This document shows, in pieces, positions 18,679-30,689 of a stretch of 48,831 nt of DNA (the first letter of the stretch is position 1; every line of letters begins with the position of its first letter). Both the position numbers and the translations under genes were made by a program. Origin of the DNA: Bremia lactucae (lineage: Eukaryota > Oomycota > Peronosporomycetes > Peronosporales > Peronosporaceae); NCBI RefSeq assembly GCF_004359215.1, contig NC_090610.1, positions 2,166,880 to 2,215,710 of the forward strand, in the 5' to 3' direction. The notes beneath the pieces are model-generated. The model saw only the letters and a program-made list of their open reading frames with translations, was not told where the DNA came from and did not search any database.

Positions 18679-19640
18679 ACAGCTTCTTCCTTTGGCATCT
18701 GCTTGTTCTTTTGGTTTGTCTTGGCTATCAGCCATCGTATTCATTACATGTCTTAAGACACGAAATCGCGTCGCGAGAAACTCGCTTACTTGTTTCCGAA
18801 CGGTAACAGGGCTGATATCAGGAAGCCTATCGGCTAATTCTTCCCCACCAAGCCCTGAACCACGCAGTGGTATCGTTAGTGGAACGCGCGGGTGGGTAAG
18901 ACCGTTTACATAGAACGGAGTATAGCCTGTAGAGGCATGAACAGCGTTATTTAACGCAAACTCCACCACTGGGAGCATTGAGCTCCAGCGCTTTGGTGTC
19001 TGAGCACACACGCTGCGTAAAACGTCTTCAATGACGCGATTGACACGTTCAGTTTGACCATCGGTCCACGGATGGTCCGCAGTAGACATATCCAATCTGG
19101 TGCCAAGCACTCGGAAAATTGATTCCAGAACTTATCCGTAAAACGGGGGTCCCGATCAGAGACAATTGCCACTGGCAAACCATGTTGTCGAAACACGCGA
19201 TCGATGAACAGCTTAGCTGTACCCTCTCCATCAATATGGTATCCGGCACGGCCGCTAAGTGAGCCATTTTGCTCAAACAGTTAACAAAGACCACTATACC
19301 GGAGTTACCGGCTGAATCTTTCGGTAGCCCAACAACAAAATCCATACTAATGGACTCCCAGCATCCTATGGGGACGGGATGACTCGCCAGCGGCGCAGTA
19401 GCATGCGCCGTGAGTTTAACCCGTTGGCACGTTTCGCATGTGCGAACATATGTGCTGACCCATTTATAAAGTTTGGGCCACCAACAACTCTGGCTGATAG
19501 AGCTGTAGGTCTTTTCTCTACCGGGATGACCACCAAGGACAGTATCGTGTGCCTCATAGAGGATCCGGTACTTTAAATCCTCATCATGAGGAACAACGAC
19601 ACGCGGCGGGTCCGCGATGTCTGTGCATTAAAGCAACAGG
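18679..19640 (-). pseudogene. Integrase of family C Gypsy element 1 (frameshifted)
   Basis: Minus strand: a zinc-binding region ending TCQRVKLTAHA near 19415, then the DDE core. The first Asp is in SMDFVVGLPKDSAG near 19335, the second in SDRDPRFTDKFW near 19150, and Glu in DGQTERVNRVIED near 19040. Then come LNNAVHASTGYTPFYVNGL and LADRLPDISP. A frame change near 19240 and another near 19090 split it into overlapping frames. The residues themselves are kept, so the lesions are few. The tail is lost in the gap. Confidence 0.8.
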
Positions 19641-21125
19641 TTGTTATCGATAGAAAATCGATGTAACCTTGCACGCAAATGTGTCGGTAATTTAAAACCC
19701 GAATCCGAGTTCTTTAAGGTTCGTAGCAGAGCTACACACTGTTCATGCGTAAGCCAAACGGATTAATTCAGGAATATGTGACAAGATAGTCGTTAAATGA
19801 GAAAGCTCATAATCCGGCCTGTGTGATAACGCATCGACCAAAGCATTTTGCTTGCCGAGTTTATACTTCACCTCGAAGTTGTATTCCGCAAAAAAGGATA
19901 GCCATCGGGCCATTCTCTGTGAGAGACGGGGCGACTTAGTCGCCGTGCGTAATGACGCGTGATCTGTATAAATTACAAACGGCTTAGAAGTATGCTCTCG
20001 TCAAATTCAGAGTTCATCTGCTCAGCTTAGAGCAGATGAACTCGGAATTTGACGAGAGCGTACTTCATAGCAAGTAACTATTTGTCATGAACTGGGTAAT
20101 TCATTTCCGCAGCTTTAATGTTCCGCAGCTTCAAGGTGTCTAGACTCAAACGCCATAACACGTTCATGCCCCTCAACATCTGTTTGTAACAGAGCATTGC
20201 CAATGGCAAAATCTGATACGTCACAGACGACACTGAAAGGCCAATTTGGGTTTGGCAAAGCCAAAATCGGGGCATGGATAAGACTATTCTTAACTGTTCG
20301 AAAAACATTATTTTCGGTGCTAGTCCAGCACCATTCTGTGTCCTTTTTAAGGAGATTAGATAATGGCCTAGCCATATCAGCGGAATTTTCGCTATATTTG
20401 TGTAAATTATTGGCGAGACCCAACCACTTACGCAAATCCTTGTGGTTTTTAGGAACCGGCCAATCTACTATGGCTTTACCTTAGCGGGATCCGCTCTAAG
20501 GCCTCGCTTTCCAATGAAGCATCCTATAAAAGGAATTCGTCTGCGCCAAAAATGCATTTAGATGCATTGGCATACAATTTGTTTGTGCGCATGCACTCGA
20601 GAACTGCTCGCAAATGGTCTAAATGGTTTTCCATATCCGACCGACCCTGCTCCGCACGACTATGGACAATAATGTCATCGAAATAAGTCTGTGCATAACC
20701 TCGATGAGGGCGAAACAGTTGCGTCACTAGACGATTAAATGTTGCCGGGGTGTTGGAAAGCCCTTGTGGTATAACCAGCCACTCCCATAACATGCTTCTT
20801 GGGGTGCTAACCGCTGTAAGCGGGATATCACTAGCTCGCATGAGCAATTGATGGTAACCATCGACTAAGTCCAATGCACTCTACATTGTACATCCCACCA
20901 TATTGTTCTGAAGAACATCCTTTCTAGGAATGGGGGTATAGTGGCAGCATTAAGCTTATTATAAGCACGTACAATGCGCCATTTACCATTTGGCTTTTTG
21001 ACACAAAATGTCGGTGTCGAATGAGGAGATTTGCTCTCTCGTACTATTCCATCCTCGTGCTTAGCACGGAAGAAACCGTCAATGCTCACACTGCTCCCTT
21101 GGTAAAGGCCATTGTCTTGTGACAC
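19641..21125 (-). pseudogene. RT and RNase H of family C element 1
   Basis: RT N-part at 20865-21125 (STPTFCVKKPNGKWRIVRAY). The central part at 20524-20874 has LVDGYHQLLMRASD and the catalytic YFDDIIVHSRAE. The connection at 20390-20435 is KWLGLANNLHKYS. RNase H starts ALPNPNWPFSVVCDVSDFAIG near 20240. Stops or frameshifts separate the pieces near 20870, 20520 and 20075. An inverted duplication at 19994-20059 interrupts RNase H. Confidence 0.82.
19994..20059. repeat. 66-bp near-perfect hairpin inside RNase H
   Basis: Two 30-base arms, 19994-20023 and 20030-20059, pair with one mismatch around the loop AGCTTA. The family C copy at 36640-36700 has only the right-arm sequence, so the left arm is a later inverted copy. 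Confidence 0.85.
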
Positions 21126-21234
21126 AGTATTTGGTTCCCGGAACTAAGTCAATTTCATGACGAGCACCTCTATCCGGTGGTAAAACAGATGGTGGGTTAT
21201 TACATACCACATCTTGGAATTCCTTAATAAAGGA

Positions 21235-22452
21235 TTAAAAGGGATCCGTAGGATCTTTAAGGATCGATGACGCATTTCGTGCACTAAGTGCAGTTTTTGT
21301 GTCATCCAGGACAGCTTCGTCGAGAAGTGACGATGAGTTTAACTCAACCATAGGTCGAATGACCACCATTTCAGATGAGTCACCAGCTTTTAAGGCTCGA
21401 CCGCACTCATGAATAGACATTTCGTCTAGCTCTAAAAGAGCATGTAACGAGACGATTGCCGCAAGGCTAACTTCCCCCTCAATGTTACCGGTTACGCAAT
21501 TTACAAGCCTATGTACTTGCTCACTCCTATCACCTTGTGAGGGTATACACGCGTCGTGTCCACCCTGTCTTGGAGTGGAGACAATACGCCTCTTAGGGGC
21601 CGGGACATTCACGTCCCCGGGTTTTTCAGCCTGTATTGGCTCTACACAAGACATGGTGTCTAATTTGACATCCGACAAGGAGTTAGGTAACTCAACTTCC
21701 TTATCCAGCGAACATTTACGTGTCGCTTCACGTGCATTAGGAGGGTTTGACCCAAAATGCCCTGGCGAACTGCCAACAGTGCCACTACTGACACTCAGTA
21801 TAATGCCACCTCGGCCAATCATACTCGGTGGACTTAGACGTGCCACTCCACGTATCTCAGGGATATTGCACCCTTGATGATTCGGCCTTAGGCCAACAAT
21901 GCTTTCAGCATTTACTGAATCGTTATTATAACGAGTGTCACTCGACGGAGTACGCGCCGTTCCACTTATTTCTGCTGAGTCGGGCTCAGAGCTAAGGTTT
22001 TTAACATTAGAGTTTAATAACTCAGACATGCCAATGTCTAGAACACTGACAGACTCATTCAATGATCCACGCCAATAGCGCTTTTGTTGCCTAGCAAAGG
22101 TGGGTTCATGACTCTCCAAAACTTTGCTGGGAACATTGCGCGTGGTGCCTAAGGTCTTTGACCTCCAATCGATCCATGGCTCATGGTGTTTTAACCAGGC
22201 CATAGCAAGGATGAGATCATATCTCGAATCCAAATCAAGGACGAGACAGCATTCGATACTGTCAAAGTCCAGAAACTTTATACCTAAGTTCAACGGAAAT
22301 TTGGAAACAGTGACACGAGTCCCAGTCGCTAAGCAGAAAGTGATTGTATCACCTTCATGCGCTCTAAGCGCCTCAACGTATTGTTGACTTCCTTCAAGGG
22401 AAAGGCGTCGAGCATAATTGCAAGACGCTCCTGAGTTAATCAATTTGACCAC
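21235..22452 (-). pseudogene. Protease and linker region of family C element 1
   Basis: A 405-codon open frame read from a GTG at 22452; the true frame joins gag by a shift upstream. The protease motif reads LINSGASCNYARR, so the catalytic Asp is Asn. The flap-side sequence LDLDSRYDLILAMAWLKHHE follows at about residue 85. The long rest is a hydrophilic linker before RT (ELDEMSIHECGRALKAGD, then SARNASSILKDPTDPF). Confidence 0.75.
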
Positions 22453-22615
22453 GGCTTATCAAAGCCCTTTACAGTTGCTTGAGCGACTAGCAAGCCAGGC
22501 TTGTACTCTCGCCCCGTGCCATTGAGCACCGAGCTAATTGGGGCTAGGTTCTGTTTATTTTCACCTCCTTGAGGTTCAACAGAGCCTAGGTCTTCCTCAG
22601 TAGGGCGCCCCTCAC

Positions 22616-23617
22616 CTACTGGGTATCAACGTTTTCCCGCACCGTACCATATCTCTGGTATAGGTCGGAGTTGGAGCTCTTTCGAGCTTTACACGAATTT
22701 CGAAGAGAGCAGGCAGGGCGTAAATGTTTCGTGCTTCCGCACATATAACATCTACGGATGTTTTTATGCTGTTTCACAGCTTGAAGAACCTCTTCTCCTT
22801 TCTCAACGATCCGCCCTATTAGACGGAACCCATGTGCTCGAAGAGCTTGTTCGGTAGACAGGCGTGCTAACGCGAGCAGACTTAAAGTCAAACTCGGCGC
22901 GTAGCGCTATGGCAACTGCCTCTTCGAACGTAGCCGGATGAGATCGGAACAATTCCGTCCGGGCAACGCGCTCATTGAGACCCCCATAAAGATGGTCACT
23001 ACAATTGCTTCATGCACCGGGTCTTGATGCATAGATGCAATGAGAGTTCTCAACTCCTGGACAAAGTCCCCTAGGGTTCTTTTACCCTGTCGAGTCGCTA
23101 GGAGCCGTGCTCGCATGCGAAAAGCCTGATCAGGCTGTGCAAACATGCTCGTCATTTGCTGTTCCGGCGAATCCCATGAAGGAAAAGCGTCGTTTATGGA
23201 CGTGGTGCACGATAGTGCCCACTCCATGGCTCTACCTCCAAGTTTGGAAATGGCCATAGCCACCTTTAGTCGTTCTGTTAAGAACAAGGCGGAATCAATG
23301 GACATTTCCATCTGCTTAATCCAAAAAGGGAGATTTTCTCCCTCTTTTCCCTCAAATGCTTTCACATTTACAGTTACAGGGTGAGCCTTCGGCTCTGAGT
23401 CAGGTACAGAGATGTACCGGGTTGGCATAGATGCCGCTAAATGGTCCAGTACCTGACCGATCAGGGAGGCTTCGTGCCGCATAAAGGCTTTAAGCCTTGC
23501 ATGCAGGACCTCTGTTCCCTGGGAGATAATAAATTCCACGTGCTCAAACCCGAATAAGGTTTTGAGCTTGTCAAAAGCGACGCGTTGCGCTTCTGACAAT
23601 TCTGGAACCTCTTCCAT
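22616..23617 (-). pseudogene. gag: Gag of family C element 1 (frameshifted)
   Basis: ATG 23617 opens 236 codons: MEEVPELSEAQRVAFDKLKT, capsid-like FWIKQMEMSIDSALF and RMRARLLATRQGKRTLGDFV. The frame shifts near 22985 (after VTIFMG). The other frame carries the rest (FEEAVAIALRAEFD), and a third carries the knuckle CYMCGSTKHLRPAC at 22725-22770, a proper CX2CX4HX4C. It is distinct from the A and B gags but of the same fold type. Confidence 0.82.
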
Positions 23618-23677
23618 TTTCGTGAGAAATTAGTCTTTTAAAGACTCAGGCGTAGATTGACTACTAGTGCTACTAGG

Positions 23678-24166
23678 TGTAGCGGAGCTACACCTGGTCG
23701 CTTTCAAAGTCAGATGAACACTTTCAGACTCAGAGAGGCACTTAGTTCTATTAAACTAATGGGCTTAACAGCTCAGGGAGTCGTACAAGCTATTAAAGCT
23801 TAAGGAATCCTAGTTCAAGGGATTCAGGGGTTCGTAGAACCAATTGCCAATTAGTGCCCAAGAGGATATACCTTAGATAGGCTTCTATCTCTTACAGATC
23901 AATGCGCAAGCCTTAGGAAGGCACTTAACGCTTTAAGATCAAAAGGGAAACTGAACTTTATTTAATTCTTTAAATCTTAAAGCCTTACTCTAGCTAACTT
24001 AAATAGATTTCGGCCGCCAGATTTATATCTGGCGGCGACAACATTTATTACCCATAATAAATGGGATTTAAGTAACTTACTATTTTAAAATTAGATAAAG
24101 GGTATTTTACCTATAAAGTAAATGTACAACAACAACGGTTCCTCAACCAATGTGTGCCCCATTACA
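23678..24166 (-). repeat. Family C LTR (5' LTR of element C1)
   Basis: 489 bp, plus-strand start TGTAGCGGAG, end CCCCATTACA. It lies 60 bp upstream of the family C gag start. Its right end directly abuts the inside of a family A LTR, showing a nested insertion. Confidence 0.85.
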
Positions 24167-24483
24167 ACTACCTTAAAGAGGGTTAAATGAAAACTGTATT
24201 AATATATTTAGGTTTCTTCTTCTTTCTATCTGTTAATGCTAACTTAATTATAAACTAATACTAAACATGCAATTGTAATCTTATATGTCTCTCTTTCTTT
24301 GATTACGTTTACAGCTGATTAGTCTGCGGGATAAATAGATATAACGGCTGATACCAATTTATGGATAAAATTTCCGAGCATTACTATATAAAGTTATATT
24401 CTCCAAATATTATTTACCTTTTAGATAATATTTTAATTAACAACCTTAAGTGTTAATTTCATGTAACGATACACCCCGTTATA
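24167..24483 (-). repeat. Family A LTR, truncated (3' LTR of element A2)
   Basis: Starts mid-LTR at ACTACCTTAAAGAGGG and runs to CCCCGTTATA. About 130 bp of the sense 3' end is missing, replaced by LTR-C. The missing piece is not found on the other side of C1. Confidence 0.85.
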
Positions 24484-24800
24484 TCTCCCTTAAACGACAA
24501 TCACTCTGACTGTCATTGGATGGAGTGGTCACTATGTGACCACTTAATTTAAAAAATGATGTTGATTGGTCAGAGCCATCATTTTAAATTCCATCGCATG
24601 AAGAATAAATCCATGCGGGTGCTGGTATAGTGCGGAGCCTTCGGCTGCGGTTCATGCAGCCGCGGGTGACGCACTATTGTCTCTTGTGGCAGACGTTCCG
24701 TCTGCCGTAGTATCTTTTTCTCGCGCAACACTAGATGCTGCGAGTGCACGTGGTGATTCACCACGTGAACGCGACCCCTCTTTGGAGGTCGACTGCGAAT
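24484..24800 (+). pseudogene. Polypurine tract and antisense-ORF remnant of element A2
   Basis: The minus strand reads AAGGGAGA next to the LTR. The next 300 bp match 2800-3100, including the plus-strand frame piece SRATLDAASARGDSPRE. At about 24798 similarity stops and RNase H sequence begins, so the rest of the antisense ORF and the whole integrase have been deleted. Confidence 0.55.
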
Positions 24801-26861
24801 TAAAAATAATGATGAACTTTATTTTATTGTTAAATGAATTCTTTTGAACGTTTCTTCATCAACAGGAGGTCCCACGGAGAAAGTATACTCCGCGAAGTAG
24901 GATAGCCACCTCGCCCTTCTTTGCGAGAGGTGTGGGCTATATATGGCCGTGCGTAATGACGCATGGTCCGTATATACGATCAACGGTCTATCTCCGAGGA
25001 GATAGACCATAATTTAGCCAATGCATATTTCATGGCAAGGAGTTCCTTGTCATGCACTGGATAATTGCGTTCAGCGGGTTGCAGCTGACGCGATTGGTAA
25101 CAGACGACGCGCCCCGCGCCATCTGTATCGTATTGCATTAACGCACAGCCGATTGCGAAATCGCTGGCATCACAGACCACATGGAATGGTCTGTCTTGAT
25201 CTGCAATCGCCAATATGGGCGATTGCATTAAGCTTTGCTTGATACCTTCAAACGAACGCTTACAATCAGGATTCCATAACCATTTCTCGTCTTTTCAAGA
25301 GACGAGAGAGATGAACTGTCATCTCTGCATAATTGCGAGAGTACTTGTGCAAGTACGCCGCTAAACCAAGGAACTTTCTAAGTCCCTTGACATCGACTGG
25401 AACTGGCCAGTCGGTGATTGCCTTGATCTTTTCGGGATCAGGGCGCACGCCGTGTTTACCGACGATGCACCCAAGAAGTGGTATTTCGCTTGCAGCGAAT
25501 ATACACTTCTTGAGATTTGCATACAACTTATGCTTTCGCATAAGTGTAAGAACCTGACGAACGTGAGTTTTATGAACTTCCACGTCCGTCTTACCGTCCA
25601 TGGCCCGGCTATGGACGAATACATCGTCGAAATAACTCGGTGCGAAATCCCGCACCGGTCTCAACAGATTTGTTACACATCTGTTGAATGTTGCAGGGGC
25701 GTTACTAAGCCCCTGAGGCATCACTAGCCATTCCCAGAGCATACCACTGGGGGTGCTCACTGCTGTGTACGGGATNNNNNNNNNNNNNNNNNNNNNNNNN
25801 NNNNNNNNNNNNNNNNNNNNNNNNNNNNNNNNNNNNNNNNNNNNNNNNNNNNNNNNNNNNNNNNNNNNNNNNNNNNNNNNNNNNNNNNNNNNNNNNNNNN
25901 NNNNNNNNNNNNNNNNNNNNNNNNNNNNNNNNNNNNNNNNNNNNNNNNNNNNNNNNNNNNNNNNNNNNNNNNNNNNNNNNNNNNNNNNNNNNNNNNNNNN
26001 NNNNNNNNNNNNNNNNNNNNNNNNNNNNNNNNNNNNNNNNNNNNNNNNNNNNNNNNNNNNNNNNNNNNNNNNNNNNNNNNNNNNNNNNNNNNNNNNNNNN
26101 NNNNNNNNNNNNNNNNNNNNNNNNNNNNNNNNNNNNNNNNNNNNNNNNNNNNNNNNNNNNNNNNNNNNNNNNNNNNNNNNNNNNNNNNNNNNNNNNNNNN
26201 NNNNNNNNNNNNNNNNNNNNNNNNNNNNNNNNNNNNNNNNNNNNNNNNNNNNNNNNNNNNNNNNNNNNNNNNNNNNNNNNNNNNNNNNNNNNNNNNNNNN
26301 NNNNNNNNNNNNNNNNNNNNNNNNNNNNNNNNNNNNNNNNNNNNNNNNNNNNNNNNNNNNNNNNNNNNNNNNNNNNNNNNNNNNNNNNGGTATCGGCGTT
26401 TGAGCCGGTACTGTTGCAGCATTCAGTTTGTTAAATGCGTGCACTATCCGCCACCCTCCTGTGGCCTTTCGCACACAGAAGGTCGGAGAGCTATGTGGGG
26501 AGGTTGACTCCTCTACATGGCCCGCTTTAACTCGATCGGTAAAAAAATTATCGATCGCAAGTACTTGTTCACGAAGCAGTGGCCACTGCTTCATGACACA
26601 GTACTTCCAGCCCGGTTTTAGCTCGATCTCATGTCGAGTGCCTTTATCCTTAGGCAACTCGCATGGAGCTGCTTCAGGGAATACATCCCTGAATTTTATT
26701 AAATCCTCGTATAGAGGATTTCCCTTGAGTGACTCCCAAGATTGAGTAGCGTATCTTTCAATCTGAGTCTTCACATCGAGGACACTTTCGTCCATCGATG
26801 AGCTGCTGAGACCCGTTCGTTCTCTGCAAAAACTACCGCTGACCGAATGTCGGTTACGCAA
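24801..26861 (-). pseudogene. RT and RNase H of element A2, with gap and integrase deletion
   Basis: RT from 26861: VFPEAAPCELPKDKGTRHEI, SPHSSPTFCVRKATGGWRIV, then the N run, then MLWEWLVMPQGLSNAPATF and the intact catalytic PSYFDDVFVHSRAM near 25620. RT tail: RKFLGLAAYLHKYSRN. RNase H at 24980-25228: PFHVVCDASDFAIGCALMQ, NYPVHDKELLAMKYALAKL; then IVYTDHASLRTA and ARWLSYFAEYTFSV in a shifted frame. Pol ends near 24840; no integrase follows. Confidence 0.82.
25776..26388. other. Assembly gap (613 N) inside RT
   Basis: 613 N, an odd number that suggests a size estimate. The flanking RT residues (AQTPI and IPYTAVSTP) are only about 35 codons apart in the related element at 43015-43150. Confidence 0.99.
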
Positions 26862-27959
26862 TCGTACTCTGTGACGAGTGCGCAGATCTGCTTGATTTTA
26901 CCACCGTGCAGATCTCTCAAGAACCGCTTAGATTCTAGGGTGGTAATTGAGTTATCTCCGAAGTTCACTTCGGAGGCGCATACAGATCAAGAGTAGAAGC
27001 GCCTACTCTTAAACCGTTATTAACCAAGACATTTAATGTCTCGGTTTCTTCCTGGGATTTATCCACAGGCTGCCGAGTGATTAATCCCTCGGGATCTAGA
27101 AGTCTATTCACTTCAACTATCTGAGGAGATTTCTCCTCAAGTACGTGAAGACCTCTTCCCTTAACGTCTTCCGAGTGTGATTGCGCTATCACAGTCGGGT
27201 CCACTACGGTCGAATCTCTACTCTACCTTGGATCATCGTGTTGTCCCTTTGGGGCAACCGGTATACTCCTTGAATGTCGCCCACTAAGCGTACATTCATG
27301 TCTCAATCCATTCGACCTCTTCGATTGGTGGACCTTCGGCGCTGCCTGTGCATTAACACAGCCGCCGGCAGCTGACTCCACAGTATGATTGGTAATTACA
27401 CAGTGATCTTGTGCAGTTGTTCTAACGACCGTACCACAAGTGAGGCCATCGCTTTCACTCGTAGTACATCCACACGCTTGTGGACGCTCCAAGACGTTCA
27501 TCAGATGGCCATCAATGAACAAGTGGCAGGCATCTTTACGGATCGATGCTGCCAGCTGATCCTTGGCTCATATTTTCTGAGCCGAGGTAGACCTAGGATG
27601 ACATCAAATTTGTCATCCAAATCCAGTACGATGAAATCATCATCGTACTATAAACCTTTCATGTGTAGTGAAATTTCACTACGCGTTTCATTACTGTTAT
27701 CGATGCGACTGTCGCTAGACGCACCGTCGTCCTCGTTGGAGGGATGTCGCGCTCAACATATTTGAGACTACGACCTTCTAGTGACTGGCGACGAATAAAG
27801 TTATTCGACGCTCCGCAGTCCACTAGGGCTCTGCGTGACAAATCAATTTTCACTTTTAACTTCAAGGTAATGAGGGATACCTCATCACCAGGTGCAGAGA
27901 CACAAAAATGATTTTGTGTCTGGAGCAACTTTAGTCTAATAAAAAAATTAATGATAGAT
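26862..27959 (-). pseudogene. Protease and protease-RT linker of element A2
   Basis: Protease from about 27928: LSRRALVDCGASNNFIRRQS with the catalytic Asp kept, then ERDIPPTRTTVRLAT and, in another frame, DDKFDVILGLPRL near 27600. The linker has several frames, with ETLNVLVNNGLRVGASTLDL at about 27000. Stops near 27655 and 27220 break it. Confidence 0.72.
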
Positions 27960-29137
27960 CAATGGAAGGTGGCAGATTTGCAAATTCTCTTGAGGTTGCT
28001 GGATCAGTAGGGCGTTGCGCCCTTACTGACCCTGACCGTGTTTTGGCGGTTCGCCTTGCTGTTGCGATTTCGCAAAAACGTCGGACCCGCGACCGTTGCT
28101 CTTTTTTGCATACGGTCCGAAATTACGTTCAGTACCTTTCGGTGCTGGGCGTGGGGGCACTACACTCATGAGCGTAGTGTCCTAATCTTTGGCAGCGATG
28201 GCATTTCTGCAGTCGCTTATTGCTCGAAAAGCGAGGTCTCTCGCTTTCGACGTAAGAGAGGTCCATGGGCTCTGGACCTCCTAACTCGTGTCGTCTTGGA
28301 GGACGATACGATGAAGAACTAGCTTGAGCCTGTCTGAAGCTAAAGTCCTCCTGTTCCGCAACAAATATTGCTTCTTCAAGCGTATCCAGTTCCAAGCGGA
28401 ACAGGTGGGTCTTTACGGGACCATCCGTAAGACCTTGCATGAACACCGTAATCAACGTGTGTTCATGGACTGGGTTATTTGTTATACAACTCGCTAAGAG
28501 TCGTATGTGCTGAGTATATGCGTGAACATCACGCTTGCCTTGCTTGAGTCTCAGAAGCTCTGAACGAGCTCTGAACTCAGCCCTTGGCGGTTCAAACGTT
28601 TGTTGGAGCCGGGCTTTAAAAGCGTCTAGCGACCCAAAGACATATGGGTCGCGCAACTTAAGGCCCAATGCCTAAGTTTTGGCACGACCTGTCAAATTTG
28701 ATTGAGCGAATGCGACTTGCATTTGCTCGTCGATGATGTGACGTGCCCTTCTGGCATCGTCCAACTCGACAAACCATCTCAAGAGGGAGTCTTCTTCGAT
28801 TCCCCTATACTTAGAGATGTCAACCTTTAAGGTTTCCGGACGACGCGTGTGCGTCATCCCAGGTAATGGGGTCTGTTCCTGTTGTAACCTCAACAGTTCT
28901 TCCTGTTGAGAGCCGCCTTGATGATTCAGCAAGGCTATCTTTTCCTTCATCTCGTCAAGCTCATGTTGTATGAACTTGGCGATGGCTGAATGGAGGGCAA
29001 CTCTGTCCATACCGGACAGCATGGCCAAGATGGCATCGCTCCCTACGGTCGAACTCACTCCTTTCTATGTCACTTAAAAAGGAGTAGCTATCACGCGAAA
29101 CGTGATGCGAATTCCCACTATCATCTGACGTGTCCAT
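27960..29137 (-). pseudogene. gag: Gag of element A2 (nonsense and frameshifts)
   Basis: ATG 29137 starts MDTSDDSGNSHHVSRDS, like the intact gag at 1237. A small deletion near 29065 shifts the frame. At about 28674 a TGG is changed to TAG. The knuckle CHRCQRLGHYAHEC is intact near 28185 and an extra G near 28155 shifts the end. Confidence 0.85.
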
Positions 29138-29185
29138 GTTAGATGAAGAAAATGCGGTTCTTGGACGGACTACAAAGTACTACCA

Positions 29186-29630
29186 TGCGTAACGGGGCAC
29201 TACGACTTGTACTGCTTCAGTAAAAATCCACTTCGCACTGGTTCAGTTGCGAGTGGTGCCTTACGTCACTTCACGTACACTAGTACGTGCAGAGGAAGAC
29301 TTTTCTTGAGGACAACTACCTTAAAGAGGGTTAAATGAAAACTGTATTAATATAATTAAGTTTCGACTATTATCTATCTGTTATTGCTAACTTAATTATA
29401 AACTAATACTAAACATGCAATTGGAATCTTATCTGTCTCTCTCTCTTTGTTTACGTTTTCAGCTGATTAGTCTGCGGGATAAATATATATAACGGCTTAT
29501 ACCTATTTATGGATAAGATTTCCGAGCATTATTATATAAAGTAATATTCTCCAAATATTATCTACCTTTTAGATAATACTTTAAATAACAACCTTAAGTG
29601 TTAATTTCATATTGCGATACACCCGTTTCA
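29186..29630 (-). repeat. Family A LTR (5' LTR of element A2)
   Basis: A slightly diverged full copy, TGCGTAACGGGG to CCCGTTTCA. PBS variant TGGTAGTAC at 29177-29185. It differs noticeably from its partner at 24167-24483, in line with an old element. Confidence 0.82.
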
Positions 29631-29817
29631 GTAACTAACCCCCCCCCCACACACACACACCAAGAATGTGACGACTCTTTTTCACGATATTTGTATTCAG
29701 CTCGCCTTTATCACGTCCTGCAACTGCGTGTAGCCCTATCTGAAGTCTGTAGCGATAAATTCACACAGCATTTACCGCGGACAACTTGTAGCGGGAACCT
29801 CGCTCCTAAAGTCATAG
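29631..29817. repeat. Unique spacer with a C-run and CA repeat
   Basis: A C-run and then (CA)n occupy about 29639-29661. The rest shows no gene. Confidence 0.6.
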
Positions 29818-30103
29818 TGTTACGCGGCACCTTTTGCTAGTACTGATAATAGTACTAGTCAGCCTGCACTGATTATAGTGAAGATGGGGTGCCTCGACTA
29901 CACGACGTGCAGAGGAAGTTCTAAGTAGCTAAGACGTCTTAGCTACTAAGAAAAAATCAAAGGCTTTAGAATAGGGGGAAGTTAAAACTATAAAAATATA
30001 TTTACTTCTTTCATAACGATCTTCTATCTACTATTTTTAAATAAATTAATAATGAACTATGCAATGCGCCTCCTTGCGCGACGCCTAATCGTGTCTTGGC
30101 CTA
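29818..30103 (-). repeat. Family D LTR fragment
   Basis: The reverse complement of the 3' half of the solo LTR at 31375-31844. It includes the hairpin CTAGTACTG-ATAA-TAGTACTAG and an extended palindrome GTAGCTAAGACGTCTTAGCTAC near 29929. Confidence 0.75.
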
Positions 30104-30339
30104 AATCTATTTTAAATGTAATTAAAGTAAGGTTTACATTTTAAATTTAATTAATGTTCACATCCCCTTTTGATCTTCGAGTGTCTAGTGCCTTTATGAG
30201 GCTTGCGTTGCGATCAGAGCGATAGTAATAAACCTTTGTCACGTATATACTCTCGGCCATTAGTTGCCACTTGGTTCTACGAGCCACTGAGTCCCTTGAA
30301 GTAGGATTCACGAAGCTCTACGAGGCGAAACAACTTGCT
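30104..30339 (+). repeat. Family C LTR fragment
   Basis: Matches the reverse complement of 23740-23990 and 40080-40320, for example CCCTTTTGATCTT and TTGGTTCTACGAGCC. Joined on the left to LTR-D and on the right to LTR-A. Confidence 0.7.
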
Positions 30340-30689
30340 TGTAACGGGGTGTATTGTTACATAAAATTAACACTTAAAGGTTATTAATTAATATATTATC
30401 TAAAGGCAGATAATATTTGGAGATTATAACTTTACATGGTAATATTCTAAAAGCTTATCCATTGGTAGATATAGACTATTATATCTACTTTCTCCGCGGT
30501 CCAGTCAGCGCTGGACGCGCGCAAAGAGAAAGACAGATAAGACTTTATTACATGTTTTGTAATAGATTATAATTAAGTTAGTATTAAGTAGATATAACAG
30601 CAGAACTTAATGATATTAATACAGTTTTTAAATAACCCTCTTTAAAGCAATTGTTTTAAAGAGAGACTTCCTCTGCACGTACTAGTGTA
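30340..30689 (+). repeat. Family A LTR, 3'-truncated
   Basis: Starts TGTAACGGGGTGTATTG and stops after CGTACTAGTGTA, losing the last 100 bp that hold the terminal hairpins. It resembles the copy at 47197-47634 more than the others (shared GGTCCAGTCAGCGCTGGACG block). Confidence 0.8.

Noticed and set aside
25753..26403. Frames running through the 613-N run
   Set aside because: They consist of unknown bases.
29639..29661. C-run and CA repeat as a regulatory element
   Set aside because: A simple microsatellite; nothing nearby suggests a function.
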